64,000 nucleotides of DNA, taken from positions 62,001 to 126,000 of the forward strand of contig NZ_LOAS01000009.1 of assembly GCF_001558155.1 (NCBI RefSeq), written 5' to 3'. The notes under the pieces are model-generated. The model was not told the DNA's origin. It saw only the letters and a program-made list of their open reading frames with translations, and did no database searches. Position numbers and translations under genes: made by a program. Positions 9,766 to 18,930 of the stretch are shown here, one piece after another; the stretch's first letter is position 1, and the number at the start of each line of letters is the position of its first letter. This DNA is from Aliiruegeria sabulilitoris (GTDB lineage: Bacteria > Pseudomonadota > Alphaproteobacteria > Rhodobacterales > Rhodobacteraceae).

Positions 9766-9911
9766 CGCATTGGCGATGTGGTGTTGTGTTGAGATGTCGC
9801 CCGGGGCTTTGGGATAAATCGCGTTAAACCGGCGTTGCAAAGCGCACACCCGGGGTCGGGCGCTCCCTTTGCGCATTGTACCGGTGTTGGGAGTAGTGCG
9901 GTGGAACCCCT

Positions 9912-10688
9912 TCAGATTGCGCTGTCTTCCATCAAGTTTGAGAGTAGTTTCCTAATTCGGAAGAATGGAAAGAAGTGAAACATGTAGCTTCCCGCCTCCG
10001 TAACAATTCCGGCAAAAAACAGTTTTGTTTCCATGCCGTTCACAGAAATAGCAAACACGGGACTGCCGCTCATGCCTTCTGGATTGTAGTCAAGCGGTGG
10101 ATCTGGCTTAAACGCCAGTCTTCCACTGATATTTGGTTTGGTTGCGTCACCCCAAACGGCGTTTGGGCCGGCTGGATAATGCATTTTTTCGTAGTCAATG
10201 TTATTTCTATGAGAAGGATACCCAATGGCAACAACAAGATCAGGTTTCGGGGGCCAGCCGACATCCCAATCTTTAGAAAGATTGAACCAGCCTGTCGTTG
10301 GCAGGACACCTGCGTTTACCGGTTCAGTGAAATCAAACGCCAAACAGTCAAAATCGCCCGAACGGTCGACATCTTCAAGGGGAAAGGACGCCATCGAAGA
10401 AGTTACGAAATTTCCCTTGTCGTCCGTTGAAAGAACGAGTTCTTGATATGAATAGCTGCTTTTTTGGATTTGATGGGCAGAGATAATTCCGAAATAACGC
10501 CCGCGAAACTTTGTCTTGAATAGCGACCCGCTTTTACTGAGGCCATGTTCGCCGAAATCCTTGCAATAGAAAAGAACTGGTTCAGAAAAGCTTCTTAAAG
10601 TCTTGGACAACGAGTCTACGGGCACCAGCAACCCGTTGACAGAAACTGCTGTTAGGGCCTTTGAGCCGAGGATCGTTTCTAAGTCCAT
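9912..10688 (-). CDS. Trypsin-like serine-peptidase-fold protein of foreign composition
   Basis: A 258-residue protein. Three motifs fit a chymotrypsin-fold triad in order: IISAHQI with His72, SGDFDCLAFDF with Asp114, and GMSGSPVF with Ser208. There is no clear signal peptide, so it may act in the cytoplasm. The base composition is far lower in GC than its neighbours, with AT-rich codons such as AAA, TTT and AAT throughout, suggesting transfer. Yet its ATG overlaps the parE stop by one base (TAATG), giving translational coupling. The triad is read from motif order only. It could be an inactive homologue or a phage-defence-type protease. Confidence 0.65.
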   Translation of the reverse strand: MDLETILGSKALTAVSVNGLLVPVDSLSKTLRSFSEPVLFYCKDFGEHGLSKSGSLFKTKFRGRYFGIISAHQIQKSSYSYQELVLSTDDKGNFVTSSMASFPLEDVDRSGDFDCLAFDFTEPVNAGVLPTTGWFNLSKDWDVGWPPKPDLVVAIGYPSHRNNIDYEKMHYPAGPNAVWGDATKPNISGRLAFKPDPPLDYNPEGMSGSPVFAISVNGMETKLFFAGIVTEAGSYMFHFFPFFRIRKLLSNLMEDSAI

Positions 10689-12649
10689 TAAACATCCAAC
10701 TCCTCCACGAACCGCGCATTCTCCTGGATATACTGGAAGCGCAGTTCCGGCTTCTTGCCCATCAGCCGCTCCACGAGGTCCCCGGTTTCGCCCGGTTCGT
10801 CCTCGTCGATGCTCACCCGGATGAGCTTGCGGCTGGCCGGGTTCATGGTGGTGTCCTTGAGGTCCTTGGCGTCCATCTCGCCCAGGCCCTTGAAGCGGCT
10901 CACGTCGATCTTGCCCTTGCCGCCGAGTCCCTTTTCCATCCACGCATCGCGCTCCGCTTCGTCGAGGCAGTAGACGCGCTTGGCGCCCTGCGTCAGGCGA
11001 TAGAGCGGCGGGCAGGCGAGGTAGAGGTGGCCCGCGTCGATCATCGGGCGCATCTGGCTGAAGAAGAAGGTCATCAGCAGGGCGGCGATATGGGCGCCGT
11101 CCACGTCGGCGTCGGTCATGATGATGACCTTGTCATAGCGCAGGTCGTCCAGCACGAAGCGGGTTCCGAGGCCGGTGCCGAGAGCTTGTGACAGGTCCGA
11201 GATCTCGGCATTGCTGCCCAGCTTGGAAGAGGCCGCGCCGAGCACGTTGAGGATCTTGCCGCGCAGCGGCAGCAGCGCCTGCGTCTTGCGGTTGCGCGCC
11301 ATCTTGGCCGAGCCGCCCGCCGAGTCGCCCTCGACGATAAACAGTTCCGTGCCCGCGCGGCTGGTGGCCGAGCAATCGACCAGCTTGCCCGGCAGGCGCA
11401 GCTTCTTGGTGGCCGATTTTCGCGCGGTTTCCTTTTCCTGCCGGCGTTTGGCGCGTTCCTCGGCCCGCAGCACGAGGAAATCGAGAATGGCGCCGGCGGA
11501 TTTCGGGTCGCTGGTCAGCCAGTGGTCGAAATGGTCCCGCACCGCGTTCTCCGTCATCCGCGCGGCGGATTCGGTGGAGAGGCGGTCCTTGGTCTGGCCC
11601 ACGAAGGCGGGCTCGGAGATGAAGCAGGAGACCAGCGCGCAGCCGCCTGAGATGAGATCCTCCCGCGTGATCTGCGCCGCCTTCTTGTTGTTGCTGAGTT
11701 CCCCGTAGGCGCGGATGCCCTTGAGGATCGCCGCCCAGAAGCCGGCGACATGGGTGCCGCCCTCGGGCGTGGGCACGGTGTTACAGTAGGATTGCAGGAA
11801 GCCGTCCCGCGTGGGCGTCCAGTTGATCGCCCATTCCACCGAGCCCGGCTCGCCGAATTTCGAGGTGAAGTCCACCTTCCCGGCAAAGGGTTGCTCGGAA
11901 TAGGTGGTGGAGCCGTTCATCGTCTCGCGCAGGTAATCGGCCAGCCCGCCGGGGAAGTGGAAGGTGGCCTCCTGCGGGGTCTCGCCGTCGTCGATCTCGG
12001 ATTTCCAGCGAATCTCCACGCCGGAGAAGAGGTAGGCCTTCGAGCGGATCGATTTGAAGAGCCGTGCGGGCTTGAAGCGGTGGCTGCCGAAGATCTCTTC
12101 GTCGGCATGGAAGGTGGTGGTGGTGCCGCGCCGGTTGGGCGCCTTGCCGACGATTTCGATCGGCCCGAGCGGCTTGCCGCGCGAGAAACGCTGTTCGTAG
12201 AGTTGCCGGTCGCGGGCGACCTGCACCACCATGGAATCGGAGAGCGCGTTGACCACCGAGGCACCCACGCCATGCAGGCCGCCGGAGGTCTGGTAGGCCT
12301 TGCCGGAGAATTTTCCGCCCGCGTGCAGCGTGCACAGGATCACCTCCAGCGCCGATTTTCCGGGGAATTTCGGGTGTGGATCGACGGGGATGCCGCGGCC
12401 ATTGTCGCGGACGGTGATGGCGTAGTCGGAATGCAGCTCAACCTCGATGCGGTTGGCGTGGCCGGCAACGGCCTCGTCCATCGAGTTGTCGAGCACCTCG
12501 GCGACGAGGTGGTGCAGCGCCCGCTCGTCGGTGCCGCCGATATACATGCCGGGCCGTTTGCGCACCGGTTCCAGCCCTTCCAGCACCTCGATGGAGGAGG
12601 CATCATAGGCTTGGTTCGGCTGACCGCCGGAGAGGAGATCGTCGGGCAT
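10688..12649 (-). CDS. parE: DNA topoisomerase IV subunit B
   Basis: A 653-residue GHKL ATPase subunit of topoisomerase IV (with ParC), which decatenates daughter chromosomes. It shows the Bergerat-fold segments EVLDNSMDEA, DNGRGIPVD and GGLHGVGASVVNALS, the TOPRIM motif EGDSAGGSAK, and the metal-binding DADVDGAHI. The length, without the extra C-terminal GyrB domain insertion, supports ParE over GyrB. ATG 12649 (MPDDLLSGGQ) is preferred, with AAGAAGAG upstream; starts further upstream are in frame but not family-like. The next gene starts within its stop codon. Confidence 0.95.
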   Translation of the reverse strand: MPDDLLSGGQPNQAYDASSIEVLEGLEPVRKRPGMYIGGTDERALHHLVAEVLDNSMDEAVAGHANRIEVELHSDYAITVRDNGRGIPVDPHPKFPGKSALEVILCTLHAGGKFSGKAYQTSGGLHGVGASVVNALSDSMVVQVARDRQLYEQRFSRGKPLGPIEIVGKAPNRRGTTTTFHADEEIFGSHRFKPARLFKSIRSKAYLFSGVEIRWKSEIDDGETPQEATFHFPGGLADYLRETMNGSTTYSEQPFAGKVDFTSKFGEPGSVEWAINWTPTRDGFLQSYCNTVPTPEGGTHVAGFWAAILKGIRAYGELSNNKKAAQITREDLISGGCALVSCFISEPAFVGQTKDRLSTESAARMTENAVRDHFDHWLTSDPKSAGAILDFLVLRAEERAKRRQEKETARKSATKKLRLPGKLVDCSATSRAGTELFIVEGDSAGGSAKMARNRKTQALLPLRGKILNVLGAASSKLGSNAEISDLSQALGTGLGTRFVLDDLRYDKVIIMTDADVDGAHIAALLMTFFFSQMRPMIDAGHLYLACPPLYRLTQGAKRVYCLDEAERDAWMEKGLGGKGKIDVSRFKGLGEMDAKDLKDTTMNPASRKLIRVSIDEDEPGETGDLVERLMGKKPELRFQYIQENARFVEELDV

Positions 12650-12825
12650 GTTGCTGCTCTTCTTGTTTGTATGCTGCCAGATGTTGTGGGCCATTTTGAC
12701 AGGAATGGCCAGTCTGGGGAAGAGGGGCGGGAGCCGCATCAGGCCATGTCCGGCCAATGAGCGGGAAAATGTCGGGTGCAGATCCGGCGCTTGCCGTTTT
12801 GATCCACCGGGTCTAAGGGGCTGGA

Positions 12826-14196
12826 ATGTCCACAGTCATGACCTCATACGGGCACGCGCGTGCGTTGCTCACTCTCGGCGTTCCGCTGATCGGCGGCCAC
12901 CTGGCGCAATTCGCGATCCAGGCGACCGATACGATCATGCTTGGCTGGTATGATGTCGAGGCGCTGGCGGCGGTTGTGCTGGCCGGCTCGCTGTTCTTCA
13001 CGATCTTCATCATGGGTTCCGGCTTCGCCTTTGCGGTGATGCCGATGGTGGCGGCGGCCAGCGAGAACGACGACGGGGATAGACAGATCCGTCGGGTGAC
13101 CCGGATGGGGATCTGGATTTCGCTTCTCTACGTTCTCTTGGCGCTTCCGCCGCTGCTCTTGGCCGAACCGATTCTGCTGGCCATTGGTCAGGAACCAAAG
13201 CTTGCGGCCGATGCCGGGAAATATCTCGAAATCGCGGGGTGGGGCGTTTTGCCGGCGCTCGGGGTCATGGTGCTCAAATCCTACCTCGCGGCGCTGGAGC
13301 GGGCGCATGTCGTGCTTTGGGTGACGCTCGCGGCAGCGGTGGTCAATGCGGGTGTGAATTACCTGCTGATCTTCGGCTCCTTCGGGTTTCCGGAGCTGGG
13401 TATACGCGGCGCGGCCATCGCCTCGCTGACAGTGCATGTCATCTCGTTGGTGGGGCTGGTGATCTATGCCATCCGCAGTTTTCCACAACATGCACTGTTC
13501 CAGCGCTTCTGGCGACCGGACTGGTCTGCCTTCGCACAGGTTTTCCGCCTCGGCTGGCCGATCGGGCTCACGAACCTCACCGAAGTTGGTCTCTTCGTGT
13601 TTTCCGCCGTCATGGTCGGGTGGCTGGGCACGATCCCGCTGGCTGCGCACGGTATCGCCATGCAATGCGCGACCGCCACCTTCCTCGTGCATCTGGGGCT
13701 TTCCAATGCCGTCACCATTCGCGCGGGCAAGGCTTTGGGCCGCAGGGATTTCGACCATCTGCGGCGCGGTGGGAAGGTCGCTGTCGCCCTGTCGATGATC
13801 TTTGCCTGCGCGACGGTCGCGGCCTTTCTCACCTGGCCGGAACAACTGCTGAGCCTGTTCATTGACCCAGAGGATCCTCTCAAGCCGGAAATCCTCGCGA
13901 TGGGAACGGGGCTGATGCTTATGGCGGCCCTGTTTCAACTTGCCGATGGCGCGCAGGTCATGGCGCATGGCCTGCTGCGAGGAATTCAGGACGCCCGCGT
14001 GCCGCTTATCATGTCCGCGGCCTCCTATTGGCCCATCGGGCTCGGGGCGGGGTATTTCTTTGGCTTCCACATGGAACTCGGTGCAATAGGAATCTGGGCG
14101 GGCCTCGTCATCGGACTGATCGTCGCCGGAATATTGCTCATGTACCGCTTCTGGTTCCGTTCCCTGCCGGCGCTTGCGGCCCGGGGAAAGACGTAG
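12826..14196 (+). CDS. MATE-family multidrug/metabolite efflux protein
   Basis: A 456-residue polytopic inner-membrane protein with twelve expected helices in two homologous halves. The MatE repeats begin around GVPLIGGHLAQFAIQATDTIMLG (about 12-34) and GWPIGLTNLTEVGLFVFSAV (about 243-262). It belongs to the NorM-like branch of cation-coupled exporters. TAAGGGGCTGG precedes ATG 12826. It is convergent with the next gene, and both stops lie inside one palindrome. The substrate is unknown. Confidence 0.92.
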   Translation: MSTVMTSYGHARALLTLGVPLIGGHLAQFAIQATDTIMLGWYDVEALAAVVLAGSLFFTIFIMGSGFAFAVMPMVAAASENDDGDRQIRRVTRMGIWISLLYVLLALPPLLLAEPILLAIGQEPKLAADAGKYLEIAGWGVLPALGVMVLKSYLAALERAHVVLWVTLAAAVVNAGVNYLLIFGSFGFPELGIRGAAIASLTVHVISLVGLVIYAIRSFPQHALFQRFWRPDWSAFAQVFRLGWPIGLTNLTEVGLFVFSAVMVGWLGTIPLAAHGIAMQCATATFLVHLGLSNAVTIRAGKALGRRDFDHLRRGGKVAVALSMIFACATVAAFLTWPEQLLSLFIDPEDPLKPEILAMGTGLMLMAALFQLADGAQVMAHGLLRGIQDARVPLIMSAASYWPIGLGAGYFFGFHMELGAIGIWAGLVIGLIVAGILLMYRFWFRSLPALAARGKT

Positions 14197-14207
14197 CGCG
14201 GCGCTAC
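14193..14207. repeat. Palindrome holding both convergent stop codons
   Basis: GTAGCGC-G-GCGCTAC. The TAG at 14194-14196 ends the MATE gene on plus and the TAG at 14206-14204 ends the gene on minus. It is a short hairpin on both strands with no U run, possibly a minimal bidirectional end signal. Confidence 0.5.
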
Positions 14208-14614
14208 TGTTCCGAGCGCGCTTCTGCCAGCCGCTCGGCTTTCTTGCGAACAAGCACCGTCCGAAGATCATGCATCGCCATCAGGAGCGGATCGGTGACC
14301 TCCTCAAGCTGCTCTGGCGATGCCTTCGACTGCACCCATTGCGTGGTGATGTTGAGGTAATCCACCGCACGGTGGATGTCATCCATGTCCCGCTTCGCCA
14401 GCAATGCGCGGCGCTCTTCCATCCAGCTCTCGATGGCGGCACGCTCCTGGTCCAAGAGTTCGCGCTGGCCCTGGGCGCGAATCTCGCCATTGCGAATGTT
14501 CAGCACAGCTATCTGGTCCATCTCGATGCGCCGCTGCCGATTATCGGTATCGACACGAAAAACGGTCGCGCCGTTCTCCCGAACGCGGAAGTAGAATTCT
14601 GGGAGTTCGGTCAT
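14204..14614 (-). CDS. Conserved-looking hypothetical protein, helical
   Basis: A 136-residue soluble protein. The N-terminal 50 residues (LPEFYFRVRENGATVFRVD, then MDQIAVLNIRNGEI) look like a small beta unit, followed by long charged helices (about 55-136, rich in Arg, Glu and Ala). There is no signal peptide or membrane segment. Codon use matches neighbouring genes, supporting a real gene. It is monocistronic and convergent with the MATE gene. I do not recognise the family and assign no function. Confidence 0.7.
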   Translation of the reverse strand: MTELPEFYFRVRENGATVFRVDTDNRQRRIEMDQIAVLNIRNGEIRAQGQRELLDQERAAIESWMEERRALLAKRDMDDIHRAVDYLNITTQWVQSKASPEQLEEVTDPLLMAMHDLRTVLVRKKAERLAEARSEQ

Positions 14615-14835
14615 CTGTCACACCGGCTGTCTGAAATCCCGGCAAGCCTATTGATGGCAGGGCGAACTGTCAAAGAACTCGGGAAATGCTGCGGCCGCGG
14701 TTAAGTGCCTGTCCTCGAAATAGAACGGACCTGCGTCTTCCTCTCTCAAGAAATATCCCCGCATGCGAAGCGCGCGCCCCCCAAACGGCCGGCAAACCCG
14801 CCATGATCGACCAGTGTTTCAATCTGAGGAAATGA

Positions 14836-14862
14836 GAAAACCGCGCCTCCGAAGAAGCGCGG
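14836..14862 (-). terminator. Terminator of the aspartate aminotransferase gene
   Basis: Read on minus: CCGCGC, loop TTCTTCGGA, GCGCGG, then TTTTCTC. It lies 28 bases beyond the stop of the aminotransferase gene. Confidence 0.8.
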
Positions 14863-14889
14863 CCTGTTTTCTGGTTCAACACGGCAAGC

Positions 14890-16167
<1,278 letters not shown>

Positions 16168-16191
16168 TTAACCGACCACATGGAGACCCCG

Positions 16192-16593
16192 ATGGAAGAC
16201 AAAACCGACTGGTATGGCGCGGAAACCGCGACTTTCGGCGATCGTGTGGCCGGTGCGCGCGAAGCGCTCGGGCTCGATCAGGCCGGTTTGGCCCGACGCC
16301 TCGGGGTAAAGTTGAAAACCGTCCGTGCCTGGGAAAACGATCTCAGCGAGCCGCGAGCCAACAAGCTTCAGATGCTGTCCGGCGTGCTGGGCGTGTCGCT
16401 GATGTGGCTGCTGAACGGCGAAGGCGAGGGGCTCGACGGCCCCGCCGAGGAAGAAGCGACGCTCGTTCCCGAAGTGCGCTCGCTTTTGCTGGAGCTGCGC
16501 CAGATCCGCGCCGAGGTCGATGATGCGGCCGACCGGCTGGCCCGCGTCGAGAAGAGGCTCAGGACGGCCTTGCTGGAGGCAACCGAAGAATGA
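16192..16593 (+). CDS. Xre-family helix-turn-helix regulator
   Basis: A 133-residue protein with a central Cro/CI-type HTH (FGDRVAGAREALGLDQAGLA, then RRLGVKLKTVRAWENDLSEP, about 15-60) and a C-terminal coiled-coil-like tail rich in Leu, Arg and Glu (about 95-133). ATG 16192 is favoured by GGAG six bases upstream; ATG 16180 in the same frame is possible. It overlaps the next gene by four bases (ATGA), so regulator and SdhE assembly factor form a pair. It is divergent from the aminotransferase gene. Targets are unknown. Confidence 0.85.
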   Translation: MEDKTDWYGAETATFGDRVAGAREALGLDQAGLARRLGVKLKTVRAWENDLSEPRANKLQMLSGVLGVSLMWLLNGEGEGLDGPAEEEATLVPEVRSLLLELRQIRAEVDDAADRLARVEKRLRTALLEATEE

Positions 16594-16865
16594 CCACCGA
16601 AACCCGCGAAAACCGCGTGAAGCGGCTGTATATGCGTTCCTGGAGGCGCGGAATCAAGGAAATGGACCTTGTTCTTGGGCGCTACTCGGATGACAAGCTG
16701 AGCGGCATGGACGATGCCGAGCTTGACCTCTACGAAGCGCTTCTGGCCGAAATGGACCAGGATCTGCTGCGCTGGATCACCGGTCTGGATCCGGTGCCGG
16801 AGCAGTACACGGAACTGTTCCAGCGGATTTCCGATCATGCCAAGTCGCAAGGCACCGCGAAGTGA
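16590..16865 (+). CDS. sdhE: FAD assembly factor SdhE (Sdh5 family)
   Basis: A 91-residue protein matching the SdhE/Sdh5 family, which promotes covalent attachment of FAD to SdhA of succinate dehydrogenase and, in some bacteria, FrdA. The diagnostic RSWRRGIKEMDLVLGRY (about 16-32) contains the conserved RGxxE patch that contacts the flavoprotein, followed by acidic helices (DDAELDLYEALL). It is coupled by an ATGA overlap to the Xre regulator upstream. No sdh genes are in the window. Confidence 0.93.
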   Translation: MTTETRENRVKRLYMRSWRRGIKEMDLVLGRYSDDKLSGMDDAELDLYEALLAEMDQDLLRWITGLDPVPEQYTELFQRISDHAKSQGTAK

Positions 16866-16889
16866 TCGTTCGAATTCTTCGAGTTTTTG

Positions 16890-16905
16890 AGCGGATTTAA
16901 CCGCT
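16890..16905. promoter_or_regulatory. Dyad in the promoter region of the MarR gene
   Basis: AGCGG-ATTTAA-CCGCT, a perfect 5-base dyad with an AT-rich centre, 57 bases before the MarR-type start. It could be an autoregulatory operator; this is inference from position and symmetry only. Confidence 0.35.
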
Positions 16906-16961
16906 TGTTCGGACTTTGCCGCCTATGACTCGCTCAAAGAGAGAGCCAAGCGGAGGCCAGA

Positions 16962-17459
16962 ATGAGCATTCACAGCAGCGTCTTGCCCGGACGGGGCCAC
17001 GGGTTCATGTCCGGATACATGGATACGCTGGCCCTGGTGGAACGCCTACACCGTCTATTGCTGGACGTGATCAAGGACGAGTTCGAAAGGGTCGGAATCC
17101 TCGATATCAACGCGGTGCAGGCGCTACTGCTGTTCAATATCGGCGATAACGAGGTGACAGCCGGCGAGTTGAAAACACGCGGCTACTATCAGGGCTCCAA
17201 CGTGTCCTACAATCTCAAGAAGCTAGTGGAGATGGGCTACATGCACCACCAGCGTTGCGAGATCGACCGCCGCGCGGTGCGCGTCCGTCTCACGGAAAAG
17301 GGGCGGGAGATCCGGCGGATCGTCACCGAACTGTTCGAGCGCCATGCCGAAGGCCTGATCGAACGAGAGATCATCACCATGGAGGGGCTGGAAGACATCA
17401 CGACCGCCCTGCGTCGGATGGAACGCTACTGGACGGACCAGATTCGCTACATCTATTGA
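16962..17459 (+). CDS. MarR-family winged-helix regulator (LdtR-like)
   Basis: A 165-residue regulator. The winged helix spans about 45-125, with recognition region LKTRGYYQGSNVSYNLKKL and wing RCEIDRRAVRVRLTEKG, flanked by dimerisation helices. The N-terminal region (YMDTLALVERLHRLLLDVIK) and overall length resemble the alphaproteobacterial LdtR type, which controls an L,D-transpeptidase and stress tolerance. That link is inferred from recall; no transpeptidase gene is adjacent. CGGAGGCCAGA precedes ATG 16962. It is a single gene, and the downstream gene is on the other strand. Confidence 0.85.
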   Translation: MSIHSSVLPGRGHGFMSGYMDTLALVERLHRLLLDVIKDEFERVGILDINAVQALLLFNIGDNEVTAGELKTRGYYQGSNVSYNLKKLVEMGYMHHQRCEIDRRAVRVRLTEKGREIRRIVTELFERHAEGLIEREIITMEGLEDITTALRRMERYWTDQIRYIY

Positions 17460-17677
17460 TCCAACGCCGTCGCCAACGCCAAAACCGATGCCATGGCTGG
17501 CGTCGGTAAGGACGGATAGTTCGGCGGCATGACGGAACGCGGCTGGTAGGGGCGCGGCAATCTGGAAGCCTGTTCCCACTCTTCAAAGGCATTCGCTGGA
17601 AATGAGCGCGCGGTCTTGCTACTTGCGGACTTCGGTTTCATGGGGAAGTTGAAGGATCGGTCGCAGGATCGGCAGGG

Positions 17678-18412
17678 CTATTCCGGGAAGGCGGAGCGTG
17701 CGTCGCTCAGGGTAAGAACCTGCAACTCCTTCAGCAATTTACGCTGCATGGCTTTGGCATAGTTTTCGTAACCGACGGCAATTTCGACGAAGGCCTCAGG
17801 GCCACGCAGGACGTAAGCCTGGAAATACCCCACGAGCTCGTTTATCTCGCCCGCCTGGGCGCCGACGGCACCGGGCGAGCGCGGACCGATGACCAGAGCG
17901 TTGATATTCAGGCCGGGCGGTAATGCCGCGCCGACATCCTGAGGACGCGGTCCGTCATTGTTCTTGCCATCTCCCGACACATCCAGAACCTGCCGAAAGC
18001 AGGCCGGTGCAGTTTCGGATCGCGCGCCTGCAAAGAGCATCGCGGTACCCAATCCGGTGCTGACGGACATCTCGGCGCGTTGGGTGTCACGAAGCTGAGA
18101 AGCCAGTGCCGCCACGTCCACTTTGTTCCGGATTGGACTCCAATCGAAGAGGACGCGTTGCGAGTCCTTCCCGCTCCATTCGAAGACGCTGAGGACCACC
18201 GGAACATCGGGCATCGTGAGAAGCGCGGCCTGTACCTCCGGGTCGAGCAGGGCGCTCGCAAGGCCGTCCAGCTGAAGCCGGTACTCGCGGGAATCGACGG
18301 AGCCGGACACGTCCAGCGCCAATTGCAGGGCAAGACGGCATGGGGTCTGCGCCGCGACGGGCGACGCAGACAGAAGGGCTGTCAGGCCAAACAGCCCGGC
18401 CAGCCGCCGGAT
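17678..18412 (-). CDS. DUF1194 protein (secreted, von Willebrand A-like); start unclear
   Basis: About 244 residues. A signal peptide (IRRLAGLFGLTALLSASPVAAQT) precedes a vWA-like domain whose metal-site motif is LALDVSGSVDSREY (DxSxS), with a later DVSGDGKNNDGP. It is probably periplasmic and of unknown partner. No ATG, GTG or TTG lies in frame at the expected start. The signal peptide begins at an ATC (18412) just after the gloA stop, and nearby ATA or CTG codons are the other options. The frame stays open through gloA, where a distant start would create a non-secreted extension. The given start is therefore an estimate. Confidence 0.7.
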   Translation of the reverse strand: MRRLAGLFGLTALLSASPVAAQTPCRLALQLALDVSGSVDSREYRLQLDGLASALLDPEVQAALLTMPDVPVVLSVFEWSGKDSQRVLFDWSPIRNKVDVAALASQLRDTQRAEMSVSTGLGTAMLFAGARSETAPACFRQVLDVSGDGKNNDGPRPQDVGAALPPGLNINALVIGPRSPGAVGAQAGEINELVGYFQAYVLRGPEAFVEIAVGYENYAKAMQRKLLKELQVLTLSDARSAFPE

Positions 18413-18416
18413 TGCC

Positions 18417-18845
18417 TTACCAGTGACCGGTATTCTCCATGCTCGCCCAGGGCTCGGCCGGGGCCTTGGCGTCGCCTGCCTGCAGCAGTTCGATGGAGAT
18501 ATTGTCCGGCGAGCGCACAAAGGCCATGCGCCCGTCGCGCGGCGGGCGGTTGATGACCACGCCGTTATCCTGAAGATGCTGGCACATCGCGTAGATATCC
18601 TCGACCTCATAGGCGAGGTGACCGAAATGCCGGCTGTCGGAGGGCAGCGCGTCATCTCCATCCCAGTTATAGGTCAGCTCGACCGGGCATTCAGGCTGGC
18701 CCGGAGGGGCGAGGAAGATCAGCGAAAAACGACCGTTCTCGTTGTCGATACGGCGCGTCTCCTCAAGTCCCAGCAGTTTGTAGAAGGCCATGGATTTCTC
18801 CAGATCCTTCACGCGAACCATCGTGTGCAGATAGGTAACCTTCAT
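18417..18845 (-). CDS. gloA: Lactoylglutathione lyase (glyoxalase I)
   Basis: A 142-residue VOC-family metalloenzyme that isomerises the methylglyoxal-glutathione hemithioacetal to S-lactoylglutathione. Two beta-alpha-beta-beta-beta modules are visible, with ligand-bearing segments YLHTMVRVKDLEKSMAFYK (His7), CPVELTYNW, FGHLAYEVEDIY, and a C-terminal Glu in SIELLQ. GGGAGAAGTTCGAG precedes ATG 18845. The DUF1194 reading frame begins 4 bases beyond its stop, so the two are probably cotranscribed. Confidence 0.92.
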   Translation of the reverse strand: MKVTYLHTMVRVKDLEKSMAFYKLLGLEETRRIDNENGRFSLIFLAPPGQPECPVELTYNWDGDDALPSDSRHFGHLAYEVEDIYAMCQHLQDNGVVINRPPRDGRMAFVRSPDNISIELLQAGDAKAPAEPWASMENTGHW

Positions 18846-18930
18846 CTCGAACTTCTCCCGATTTCATTCCGCCCGCACAGTACCTCCCGGAAGGCCGAAG
18901 GTGAATGCGACTTCGCGCGACGAGGGCCGA

